Shown: one piece after another, positions 56,623 through 63,961 of the stretch
Layout of the letters: each line of letters opens with the position of its first letter
Numbering within the stretch: the stretch's first letter is position 1
Assembly (NCBI RefSeq): GCF_000192575.1
Contig: NZ_GL876931.1
Span: 122,193-186,192 of the forward strand
From: Novosphingobium nitrogenifigens DSM 19370
GTDB taxonomy: Bacteria > Pseudomonadota > Alphaproteobacteria > Sphingomonadales > Sphingomonadaceae
DNA: 64,000 nt
Reading direction: 5' to 3'
Notes under the pieces: model-generated
Databases searched by the model: none
Told to the model about the DNA's origin: nothing
Seen by the model: the letters and a program-made list of their open reading frames with translations, nothing else
Position numbers and translations under genes: made by a program

Positions 56623-56747
56623 TAAAACCCTCTGAAATAAGGGGATTTTATGGGAACTGATTTTCCCGAAAAAATTTTCAAAGCGGAAAATAACGGGAAC
56701 AAACGCCTCATTTCGCATCGAGCCCGTACAAATCGCGTACACGGCCA

Positions 56748-57878
56748 TCACGCTCTCTCCTTCTTTTTGCTGGCGCCAGCGTTGAACAGAGTCAGCTTGG
56801 TCCGCTCCTCGGCGGCCCTCAGGCCGCGCAGTTGCGCCTCGTGAATTTTCTCGGCCGTCTGCTCGGCGTGGGTATAAGTTCTGCGCATCAGACTGGTGTC
56901 GGACCACCCGCCGAATTCACCCGCAGCCTTCTCGTCGATGCCCTGCCGCACGTTCATTTCCTGACCGAAGCCATGGCGCCCGGCGGCGTGAAATGGCAGC
57001 AGATCGATGCCAGCCAGTTTGCAGGCCTTGGCCCATCCCTTTCGAGGGCTTGATCGATCTGCGAAACCGAAGACTCGCAAATTGTCCTGCGTGCGGTCGA
57101 ACCCGCGCGGATAAAGTCTAGGTAGGGAGGCCAGCTCCCTGACCAATTCCTGTGGGACCGTGATCCAGCGATCATCGTGCCCTTTGGCCGCCGGGATGCA
57201 GACCATGTTCTGATCCAGCCTCAAATGACGGTCGGGATGCATCGCCACGGCCTGACTGATCCGCGCCCCCGTCATGAACATGAACATGGCCAAAGCAGCG
57301 TGACGCCGCGGCGCGTGCTGGCGGAATTTGAGAAGCCACTCCCAACTTCCCGGCGTCTTCTTGACCCGACTTTTCCGACCGCGCTTGAGATCCTGCGCAA
57401 CGCGCTCCTCCTTGGAATAGCCCTTGATGCGGATCGGCGCGCAATGGCCAAGGTCATGCGCATTGTTTATGACAGATCGAACGGGTGTCACGACATGACG
57501 AACCCACGTGTCTGTCGATGCCTCTGGATAGAGCTCCTCGCCCAGTTCACGCACGAGCTTGGGCGTAATGTCTGCGACAGCCATCGAGCCAAGCTTGGTC
57601 AGGATTGGAACGAGATACCCAGCATCCGCCTCGCTCGGCTTGTAGAGAAGCACAGCATCAGCGAGTGTGAACTTGGCTGGCGGCTGCGCTTCGGCATCCT
57701 CGCCTAGGACGTGGCGGCGTATTTGCCTCTCTTCCTCGGCACGGCACCAGTCCCACGCGCCTGCTTCTTCAGATGCGCCAGTGCTGCATCGATAGTAGTC
57801 GGTGATGGGGGCGCCGAGATATTCGACGCGCCCGCGCGCCCACCACGTGGGGCCTCTGCGGAACGGTTCGAGGGGCAT
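56748..57878 (-). CDS. int: tyrosine-type site-specific integrase
   Basis: 376 residues. The N-terminal part (1-60) fits integrase DNA-arm domains (RGRVEYLGAPITDYYRCSTGAS). Core-binding domain follows, then the catalytic domain with Arg206 (MTGARISQAV), Lys232 (AAKGHDDR), His297 and Arg301 (HAAGR), Trp325 in the usual second-His position and nucleophile Tyr335 (MRRTYTH). All catalytic residues are present, so it should be active. It reads toward the tRNA. Its first 175 bases overlap the HTH gene upstream in another frame. Confidence 0.93.
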   Translation of the reverse strand: MPLEPFRRGPTWWARGRVEYLGAPITDYYRCSTGASEEAGAWDWCRAEEERQIRRHVLGEDAEAQPPAKFTLADAVLLYKPSEADAGYLVPILTKLGSMAVADITPKLVRELGEELYPEASTDTWVRHVVTPVRSVINNAHDLGHCAPIRIKGYSKEERVAQDLKRGRKSRVKKTPGSWEWLLKFRQHAPRRHAALAMFMFMTGARISQAVAMHPDRHLRLDQNMVCIPAAKGHDDRWITVPQELVRELASLPRLYPRGFDRTQDNLRVFGFADRSSPRKGWAKACKLAGIDLLPFHAAGRHGFGQEMNVRQGIDEKAAGEFGGWSDTSLMRRTYTHAEQTAEKIHEAQLRGLRAAEERTKLTLFNAGASKKKERA

Positions 57879-58075
57879 GGTTTGCGATATTCCAGAATTT
57901 GGTCGATCTGATCGGCGGTGATGATCATGTTCCGTCCGAGCCGGTGGAAGGCACCGATGCGGTTGGCCTTCTCGCGCAATGCTCGTTCGGAAATGACAAG
58001 GCCCCGGGTGGACAGCAACTCAACCCACTCGCTGGGCGGCCTCCCGGAATCGAGAATGGATGAGAGGACAGCCAT
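57704..58075 (-). CDS. small HTH protein, candidate excisionase overlapping int
   Basis: 123 residues. The first 70 form a plausible HTH (WVELLSTRGLVISERALREKANRIGAFHRLGRNMIITADQIDQIL); the rest is basic and Ser/Pro-rich (IDAALAHLKKQARG...VPRKRGKY). ATG 58075 has a GAGGAG site at good spacing. It overlaps the 5' end of int by 175 bases, recalling the xis-int overlap of lambdoid phages. Excisionase or regulator roles are inferred. Confidence 0.7.
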   Translation of the reverse strand: MAVLSSILDSGRPPSEWVELLSTRGLVISERALREKANRIGAFHRLGRNMIITADQIDQILEYRKPCPSNRSAEAPRGGRAGASNISAPPSPTTIDAALAHLKKQARGTGAVPRKRGKYAATS

Positions 58076-58094
58076 TCCAAGAGCTCCTCTTTGG

Positions 58095-58334
58095 TTAGTT
58101 TCTGGGATCAGGGTCTTGCGCCGGACTGGCTAGGGTGAGCCGCCCCATCGGGGTTGATCGACCGGCGGCGGCCACAAAGTGGTTTGCCACATAATCTTCG
58201 ATGGCGGTTTCCGGCAGAAGGAGCCGACCGTTGATGCGAATATGGGAGAGCAGACCCCGCGCGACCATGCGACGGACGCGAGACTCCGGCCAACCGCTGC
58301 GCGCGGCCAGCTTTGGCAGTGTCAGCAATTGCAT
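58095..58334 (-). CDS. small MerR/AlpA-like HTH protein
   Basis: 79 residues from ATG 58334. LTLPKLAARSGWPESRVRRMVARGLLSHIRINGRLLLPETAIEDYV is the typical winged HTH of AlpA/excisionase-like proteins, which act in prophage and island excision. It lies 19 bases upstream of the other small HTH gene and is divergent from the XRE repressor. Confidence 0.75.
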   Translation of the reverse strand: MQLLTLPKLAARSGWPESRVRRMVARGLLSHIRINGRLLLPETAIEDYVANHFVAAAGRSTPMGRLTLASPAQDPDPRN

Positions 58335-58374
58335 GACTAGCACCTCTGTAGTAGTTTGTATCTGGAGTTTGGCA

Positions 58375-58415
58375 GAAACTCACAATTATTGGAGTAACTC
58401 ATGTTTGTGAGTTTC
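58375..58415. promoter_or_regulatory. operator-like inverted repeat between divergent HTH and repressor genes
   Basis: GAAACTCACAA (58375-58385) is perfectly repeated in inverted form at 58405-58415, and a GAGTAACTC dyad (58392-58400) sits between them. With the AlpA-like gene on one side and the XRE repressor on the other, this has the layout of a phage-type lysis/lysogeny or excision switch. Confidence 0.6.
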
Positions 58416-58444
58416 GTCAAGGCGGAATCGTGCACGGGTGCAGG

Positions 58445-58834
58445 ATGAGCATCGGCGCGCGTTTTCTGGAGATCCGGAAGGCCAAAGGGCTGAAGCAAAC
58501 CGATGTCGCGGAAGCGATCGGCATTTCGCACGGCGCCTTGGTCAATTATGAAAAGGGGCGTGAGCCTCCGGCCTCGGCGATCCTCGCCTTCAGCCAGGTC
58601 TATGGCGTCAGCGCAAACTGGCTTTTGACCGGCGAAGGTCGGCCTGACGCCGAAAGCTTGGACAGTATCTATGCCCGTTCAATCGCGACCGCTTGGGCTT
58701 TCCTGAGCCGCGGTGGCGACGATGTGGAACAGGACGCCCTTATCAAACTCGGCGGCGCGCTGTTTCAATACCTGCTGGAGCATGGCGAGATCAGCCCTGC
58801 CATGAGTGAGAAGATTTTTGCCCTGAGCGCCTGA
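58445..58834 (+). CDS. XRE family phage-type repressor
   Basis: 129 residues. The HTH at about 8-62 (RFLEIRKAKGLKQTDVAEAIGISHGALVNYEKGREPPASAILAFSQVYGVSANWLLTG) matches Cro/CI-type regulators. The C-terminal half is short and helical, with no LexA-like Ser-Lys peptidase, so it would not self-cleave. It probably binds the inverted repeat immediately upstream. The next gene starts 1 base after its stop. Confidence 0.88.
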   Translation: MSIGARFLEIRKAKGLKQTDVAEAIGISHGALVNYEKGREPPASAILAFSQVYGVSANWLLTGEGRPDAESLDSIYARSIATAWAFLSRGGDDVEQDALIKLGGALFQYLLEHGEISPAMSEKIFALSA

Positions 58835-58835
58835 G

Positions 58836-59237
58836 ATGAACGACAACCAGTTACCACCGATTGCCGATGAACGCCTCTTAGCTGCAATGAAGGCGGTAAA
58901 CCCTCCGGTAGAAAAGCTGATGGCTGACCGCCTCGCGCTACGGCAGGAGACGAGGCAGGCAAAGGATGAACTCGAACGCGTACGTCATCACTTGATCCCG
59001 AGGTACATTGGCATCGTCAAAGCCATAGCTCTTGGGGCAGCGACCTTGGCTCTTATCGCCTTGGCCCTCGCCCTTTTCAAAGGCCTCTTCGAGGTCAAAA
59101 CCACAGCCACCCTCTTTGCCTCTCTCCTACTGCCAATTTGGATCGTCGATCAGGCCGAAAAGAGGTTTGGCCGCTGGGTCGTCCATCGCGACGGGCGGGC
59201 GGAGTATATCGAACGAGACAACCACGAACCGCAATGA
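58836..59237 (+). CDS. membrane protein of unknown function coupled to the XRE repressor
   Basis: 133 residues. An N-terminal charged helix with coiled-coil character (about 15-55, PPVEKLMADRLALRQETRQAKDELERVRHHL) is followed by two hydrophobic helices (about 60-80 and 90-108) and a short basic cytoplasmic tail. I do not recognise the family. It is cotranscribed with the repressor. Confidence 0.6.
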   Translation: MNDNQLPPIADERLLAAMKAVNPPVEKLMADRLALRQETRQAKDELERVRHHLIPRYIGIVKAIALGAATLALIALALALFKGLFEVKTTATLFASLLLPIWIVDQAEKRFGRWVVHRDGRAEYIERDNHEPQ

Positions 59238-59338
59238 ATGAAGGACGAACCGGAAGGGCGGCTTCCGATCAGTGAAAGGGGGCTAACTGCCCTACATTCA
59301 TAAGCTGAAGGCTAAAAATAGAGATTAAAAACAGATGA

Positions 59339-59791
59339 TTATGGTGATGGCACCCGAGCCGTCATAAGACGGCATGCTACTGATTGCTCGCCCCAGCGTG
59401 TGGAAAACGTATCCGTGACATCAAACCAAGATCCGTCATCGCCCTGCCCATGATACTGGCCCATGCAAGAACATTGACACTCATGACCTTTTGCATTGCG
59501 GCACTGATGAGCGCATTTTTCCTGCTCTCGATAAGGCTGCACGACATATAGCTTCCCAAACCGGCCCAACGCTCGATCCACGAAATCGTCGAACCAGGAT
59601 TTCGGAATTTCCCAGCACTGTTTGCTGGCAAGCCAGGCCGGAATGGTGCGCCGGTCGTTCTGGAGCCATCGCCGATTGTCATCGGAATACGGCATGCGCA
59701 GCCGCAACATTTGTCCTTTGCCGGTCCGGCGAAGGATCACCGGAATGTCCTTTTGCTGCCTCCAGACATATTCGATGGTCAGTTTGCTCAT
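59339..59791 (-). CDS. Cys-rich protein of unknown function downstream of CapV
   Basis: 150 residues from ATG 59791. The middle segment has a KSWFDDFVDRALGRFGK helix, then a cluster CAHQC...GHECQCSCMGQYHG with five Cys and three His within 24 residues, which looks like a metal-binding site; the tail is WGEQ-containing and polar. I cannot name a family. It starts 51 bases after the capV stop on the same strand and could be an extra gene of that operon. Confidence 0.6.
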   Translation of the reverse strand: MSKLTIEYVWRQQKDIPVILRRTGKGQMLRLRMPYSDDNRRWLQNDRRTIPAWLASKQCWEIPKSWFDDFVDRALGRFGKLYVVQPYREQEKCAHQCRNAKGHECQCSCMGQYHGQGDDGSWFDVTDTFSTRWGEQSVACRLMTARVPSP

Positions 59792-59842
59792 GTTGACCTG
59801 CCTTGAAAAACGGGACCAGCATACCTGCCGGATCGTGCTCAA

Positions 59843-60883
59843 TCACGATGAACTTAACGGGCATTTCACAAAAGGCTCAACCTTATCCTGCAGAAAGACC
59901 TCCCAGACATGGCGGCCTGTTGCATCTGCCATGCTTCGAGCGAGGGCAGGAAGTTCGGTAAGAGAGCGCTGCACATCGTCCAATGCAATGGGCTTAGCAG
60001 CCTCGGGCGCGTCAACCCGCAAGACGTTCCTCTTGCCCAAAAGAAGAAATGCCTGCCCCAATGCATTGAGCGATTGAGCCCTCGACGCAGCCTTGAAAGC
60101 CCGGAGCATGACCCAATGGAAAATGCCGCCGCGCCGCACACGATCGGTGACCGAAAAACTTTCGCTTCCGGTCCCTAGCGACAAGACACGAATGTCCTCC
60201 CGACGGACTTCATAACAGGCCAGCACATCAACCACAGCGTTCATCACCGGGTTGTTGGCCCACAGTCCGCCATCGAGCATTACATGGCCGTCATCCGCAA
60301 CGCCCGAGAAATACGTCGGTGCGGCCGTTGTATGGAGCGCGACATGAGCCAGCCTTTTGTGCCGGTCCTTCTGATAATCGGGATGATGGGGCGTTTTGTA
60401 CAAAAAGGGCTCGCCGTGCCGCCCTTCGAAGCTGGGGATGACCAGTCGGCATCGGGCATCATCCATCAAGCCCTCACCGAACACCTCCAATAATTCATTC
60501 ATCAGCACGGATTGATCGTGCTTGGGGCGTCGTGTCCAGCTAAGGCAACGCCACAATCGTCCAAGGACTGACAGTCGCGGGAAGATGCGGGCACCGCGTG
60601 CCTCGTAAATCTTCAAGGCCTCGCGGGCGGACATACCTTTGGCAAGAGCCAGAGCGATGATCCCTCCCGTCGAAGTTCCGGCGATCATGTCGAAATGATT
60701 GCCAATGGATCCTCCGCCCAGGAAGCGCTGCTCGATCTCGGCGAGAAATGCGGCAGGGAAGACACCTCTGATACCCCCACCATCAATTGACAGGATCTTG
60801 AAGGGGCGCCCTTCCGGCCAAGGCTGCTTGACGCGGGTGTGTTCGATGGTGCCGGCAGAACGTCTAGGAGGACAATAGGTCAC
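59843..60883 (-). CDS. capV: CBASS effector, patatin-like phospholipase CapV
   Basis: 346 residues from GTG 60883. Patatin signatures are complete: glycine-rich oxyanion DGGGIRG (34-40), nucleophile Ser71 in GTSTGG, and dyad Asp204 in DGGLWANNP. In CBASS such phospholipases are activated by the cyclic nucleotide from the CD-NTase and degrade membrane phospholipids, killing the infected cell. A frame continues to 60952, but GTG 60883 has AGGAG 7 bases upstream and overlaps the E2-like stop (GTGA), so I place the start there. Last certain gene of the operon. Confidence 0.93.
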   Translation of the reverse strand: MTYCPPRRSAGTIEHTRVKQPWPEGRPFKILSIDGGGIRGVFPAAFLAEIEQRFLGGGSIGNHFDMIAGTSTGGIIALALAKGMSAREALKIYEARGARIFPRLSVLGRLWRCLSWTRRPKHDQSVLMNELLEVFGEGLMDDARCRLVIPSFEGRHGEPFLYKTPHHPDYQKDRHKRLAHVALHTTAAPTYFSGVADDGHVMLDGGLWANNPVMNAVVDVLACYEVRREDIRVLSLGTGSESFSVTDRVRRGGIFHWVMLRAFKAASRAQSLNALGQAFLLLGKRNVLRVDAPEAAKPIALDDVQRSLTELPALARSMADATGRHVWEVFLQDKVEPFVKCPLSSS

Positions 60884-61317
60884 GAGATAACTCCTATCTG
60901 GCGCGCCGGACCATGCCTTCCTCCGCCCGTCCAGCGTCCGGTCATGAGCCACATTTCATAGCAAACGATCCAATCGTAAGCCCAAGGCAAGGTCGTCTCG
61001 GCGATAAACATGGAACTATTCCACTGATTTTCAGCTGGATCGAAGAGGCAAAGCGTGGGGTCGTCCGCAGGGGGATAGACATGAGGCAAACTGCCTTCGG
61101 CGTTTCCGGGAAGCCGAACGAGTTCAGGCTTCAGGACACGCACCTCCGGGAAACCTCCCAACTGATAGCGGACATCCAGTGTGTAAGGCATGAACTGAGG
61201 GCGGCACTGACCAACCCAGCGCACGGATTTCTGCTCAAAATCAATCCGCCGTTCCGCGAATCCTGGCCATAAGGCTTTCATACGTGCGCGCTGCTGCTTC
61301 ATGCTCAGCGCGCCCAT
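60880..61317 (-). CDS. CBASS-associated E2-like protein (type II-short)
   Basis: 145 residues. The bacterial E2-like domain is seen as PYTLDVRYQLGGFPEVRV, LPHVYPPADDPTLCLFDP with candidate catalytic Cys90 next to His79-Val-Tyr, then WNSSMFIAETTLPWAYDWIVCYEMWLMTGRWTGGG. In type II-short CBASS a stand-alone E2 attaches to the CD-NTase and boosts its output without an E1 or JAB enzyme. Here it lies between the CD-NTase (2-base gap) and capV (4-base overlap), and no E1/JAB gene is present in the operon. The family identification is from motif recognition and context. Confidence 0.85.
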   Translation of the reverse strand: MGALSMKQQRARMKALWPGFAERRIDFEQKSVRWVGQCRPQFMPYTLDVRYQLGGFPEVRVLKPELVRLPGNAEGSLPHVYPPADDPTLCLFDPAENQWNSSMFIAETTLPWAYDWIVCYEMWLMTGRWTGGGRHGPARQIGVIS

Positions 61318-61319
61318 AA

Positions 61320-62561
61320 TCAGATCCTTTCGCCGAAAAAGGTATGGGGACTTGCCCGGACCACCGACGGAGCGACAGCCATGCCGGTCGCGGCTGCAGC
61401 AGGAAGAATGAGGCCTCCCTTTCGTGAATAGCCATGCGCAGCGTCCTGCACACTTTGCCCGATCGTGTTGGCCATGCGATCGACAGCCATGGTGACCACC
61501 CTGTCCCCGAACTGCGCTCGCAGCCAATTTGTCAGCTTGTCAGGGGTAACTTCACCACGTTTTGCGGCTTCAACCCCGACGACAAGACGCTCAAGATGCC
61601 TGGCAAGCTCTTCCTGCTGCACGAAGGAGGCAGGCCATCGATCCGTAAAAACGTCGGCGGGCGTGACCGGATTGGCCACATGGAGAAGCCGACCGCGCCG
61701 GTTGGCTTCATCGATGTCGCCCTTGATCCAGTTCGCCACCCGCACCAGCATATCCGACAGCGACATATTCGGACGGGCAGAAACCCCCGCGTAATAAGAG
61801 AGCATGACCGAGGGCGGGATACGACCATCGTAATGCGCATAGCAAATGTTGCGATAGCGCTTGAGCAGTTGAAGGGCCAAAGTCGCGGTGTTCTTGACCA
61901 CAAAGTCGCATTGCTCCGGGACCTCATCGATCTCCGCAGCCTTGGCCAAAGCCGAGTCCATGGCGAACCAGCGATCGCGAAACGCCTTTGCCAGACGCGG
62001 CTCAAGCGGCGTATTTGCGCGATACCACCCGGCAAAGCCGTAAGCGTTCATGTCAACAAACTGATCGTTTGGCCCGACAAACGGGCCCTTGGCATGTGTG
62101 ATGTAACTTTCTCGATCAGCCGTGCCATAAACCCTCAAGGACGGCGTGACATCGAGATGCATATTGTCTGCGTAGTAAAGGGTTACGCACCGTGTCTGAC
62201 GAACCACTTTACGGACCGGGTAATCCTTCAGCGCACGCTCCAACTCCTTAAGGATCGACAAGGGATCCATTGTCCGGAAGCGGCCGCCCAACTGCGCAAC
62301 AATGTCGATGTCATATTCGTCATCGGTGCCGCGCGTGGAAATAGTTCCGTCGATCGCCATCGAGCCTTGCGGATAGAAATGCTCGATCTCACCATTGAAA
62401 GCGGCATCTGCCTCCAGATACTTCCTCACCGCCTCGTAGCGGCCTACCGCCTTGCGGTGGAGAGAAGGCGGAAGTTGAGCGCTCAGAGCGATTTCGGCGA
62501 GAATCCGGTCGACGGGATCGTCGAAAGGGTTGCGGCCTTGGCTGGCAATCGGGGCGTTCAT
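61320..62561 (-). CDS. CBASS CD-NTase (cGAS/DncV-like nucleotidyltransferase)
   Basis: About 413 residues from ATG 62561 with GGAG upstream. The active site is intact: GS motif Gly66-Ser67 (FYPQGSMAI), metal-binding Asp84 and Asp86 (DEYDIDIVAQL) and third acid Asp137 (LDVTPSL). On phage infection it would make a cyclic di- or trinucleotide that activates CapV; the product and clade cannot be read from sequence. The C-terminal 100 residues form a helical domain. In-frame ATG 62564 and GTG 62573 are other starts. First gene of the CBASS operon. Confidence 0.93.
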   Translation of the reverse strand: MNAPIASQGRNPFDDPVDRILAEIALSAQLPPSLHRKAVGRYEAVRKYLEADAAFNGEIEHFYPQGSMAIDGTISTRGTDDEYDIDIVAQLGGRFRTMDPLSILKELERALKDYPVRKVVRQTRCVTLYYADNMHLDVTPSLRVYGTADRESYITHAKGPFVGPNDQFVDMNAYGFAGWYRANTPLEPRLAKAFRDRWFAMDSALAKAAEIDEVPEQCDFVVKNTATLALQLLKRYRNICYAHYDGRIPPSVMLSYYAGVSARPNMSLSDMLVRVANWIKGDIDEANRRGRLLHVANPVTPADVFTDRWPASFVQQEELARHLERLVVGVEAAKRGEVTPDKLTNWLRAQFGDRVVTMAVDRMANTIGQSVQDAAHGYSRKGGLILPAAAATGMAVAPSVVRASPHTFFGERI

Positions 62562-62607
62562 CATTTTCTCCACTTGTCCGATCAGTTCGACATCTTGGTT
62601 ATTCCAT

Positions 62608-62681
62608 GTATCGCTACTCCGAACAAAATGGGTCGCTTGCCTGCGTCTGTCAAGGGTGGTAAAGTACGCCTACTCCGAACA
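62608..62681. promoter_or_regulatory. two operator-like elements GTA-N4-TACTCCGAACA between CBASS and capH
   Basis: Element 1 (62608-62625) and element 2 (62664-62681) share GTA, four variable bases, then TACTCCGAACA; within them CTACTCCGAACA is identical. They are 56 bases apart in the same orientation. One lies about 47 bases before the CD-NTase start and the other about 30 before the HTH regulator start, so one protein could control both genes. The adjacent CapH-like HTH is the obvious candidate. Confidence 0.65.
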
Positions 62682-62710
62682 TTGTGGAAAATGACAAATG
62701 CAGCGTACCC

Positions 62711-63031
62711 ATGAAATTTGGTGATAGGATCAAGCAGCGCCGCACGGCTATGAAGCTGACCCTCGATCAGCTGGCCCAAGCGACGGACTCGTCAAAAAGC
62801 TACATTTGGGAGCTAGAAAACAAGAATCCCCCCCGACCATCCGCTGAAAAGCTGGCTGCTATTGCCAAGGCTCTTGATGTCACGCTCGACTGGTTGCTTG
62901 GATCTGATGAGCAGACGCTCGAGGCGGCTGAAGACAAGGCTTTTTTCCGGGCCTATAGCCACATGCCGGAAGAGACCCGGCGTCAGCTGCGAGAAATGGC
63001 TAAAATTCTTGGAGCCAAAAAGGACACGTGA
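62711..63031 (+). CDS. capH: CapH-like HTH transcriptional regulator
   Basis: 106 residues from ATG 62711. XRE-type HTH at about 16-62 (LTLDQLAQATDSSKSYIWELENKNPPRPSAEKLAAIAKALDVTLDWLLG), then an acidic helix and a basic C-terminus. Divergent from the CBASS operon and translationally coupled (GTGA) to an ImmA/IrrE-type protease, the arrangement of CapH/CapP, where CapP cleaves CapH after DNA damage and lifts repression. The gene symbol is by analogy with that pair. Confidence 0.8.
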   Translation: MKFGDRIKQRRTAMKLTLDQLAQATDSSKSYIWELENKNPPRPSAEKLAAIAKALDVTLDWLLGSDEQTLEAAEDKAFFRAYSHMPEETRRQLREMAKILGAKKDT

Positions 63032-63939
63032 CTCAGTCGCCTCGCCTTCGCCCGCATAAGGAAGCCGTGCGCATCACCCAGATGCTGGATGCGGTTTTGG
63101 GGGCGGATCGCTTTGACCGCAAACCCATGGACGTAGCCTCACTCGCTCTGGAATACTCCCGCCAGATAGCCCCAAGCGAAGCCATCGAACTGGTCGAGGA
63201 ACGTAACCTGCCCGGTTGCGTCGGAGCTTTGGTCTATGGCGATGTGAAGCCCAGAAAGTGGGGTATTCTCTATGACAAGGGTCAGTCACCTGGTCGTCGC
63301 GCTTTTACCATCGCCCATGAATTTGGGCACTATATTCTCCATCGTCACAAAGTGGATGAGGATCTTGCGCTGACAGGTGGGTTTTTCTGTGACGATGAAG
63401 CGGTGGTTCAGCGTGGCGGCATGGGCATTGAGGAGGAGGCCGACACCTTTGCTGCGGACCTTCTGATGCCCTTGCATGACATGCGAAAGCAACTGCGTAG
63501 CAGCAGTCGCGCCGATTTCGATCAGCTCGGAAAATTGGCTGAACGCTACGGCGTTTCCCTCGAAGCCGCGATCATTCGCTGGCTTGAATATACCGAAACC
63601 CGTGCGATGCTTGTTGTGTCAAATGAAGGCTTTGCGAAATGGGCTAAGCCCAGCAGACCCGCTTTGCGAAGCGGCATATATATACGGACCAAGAACGAGA
63701 TCTTCGAGCTACCTGCGATGGCCAGCGCAGTGACGCGGGATTTCACGGAGATCACGAGATCGGGCATCGATCAGGCTGCTGGAATCTGGTTTTCTGAACC
63801 GGTCATCGAGATGTGTTTTCGTTCGGACCGATATGATCAAGAATACACACTTTTACATTTTGAACGACAACGTGATTGGTCGTTGGATGAAGAGCCGCAA
63901 ACTGATTGTGTGGACCGCTTTGCGGGTAATGGTGTGTGA
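63028..63939 (+). CDS. capP: CapP-like ImmA/IrrE family metallopeptidase
   Basis: 303 residues, GTG start overlapping the capH stop. The zinc site is HEFGH (His97, Glu98, His101) with a third acidic ligand in GIEEEADTFAADLLMP (about 135-148). Cys121 lies 20 residues after HEFGH and is a candidate for the cysteine switch proposed for CapP proteins. The C-terminal 130 residues (from about 175) would be the sensor domain. It probably cleaves the HTH partner and de-represses CBASS. Confidence 0.83.
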   Translation: MTQSPRLRPHKEAVRITQMLDAVLGADRFDRKPMDVASLALEYSRQIAPSEAIELVEERNLPGCVGALVYGDVKPRKWGILYDKGQSPGRRAFTIAHEFGHYILHRHKVDEDLALTGGFFCDDEAVVQRGGMGIEEEADTFAADLLMPLHDMRKQLRSSSRADFDQLGKLAERYGVSLEAAIIRWLEYTETRAMLVVSNEGFAKWAKPSRPALRSGIYIRTKNEIFELPAMASAVTRDFTEITRSGIDQAAGIWFSEPVIEMCFRSDRYDQEYTLLHFERQRDWSLDEEPQTDCVDRFAGNGV

Positions 63940-63961
63940 TTCACTGCTGGAGGAAAAGGTA

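Noticed and set aside
59843..60952. Long start for capV at 60952
   Set aside because: It would overlap the E2-like gene by 73 bases and lacks a ribosome-binding site, whereas GTG 60883 has AGGAG and a GTGA overlap.
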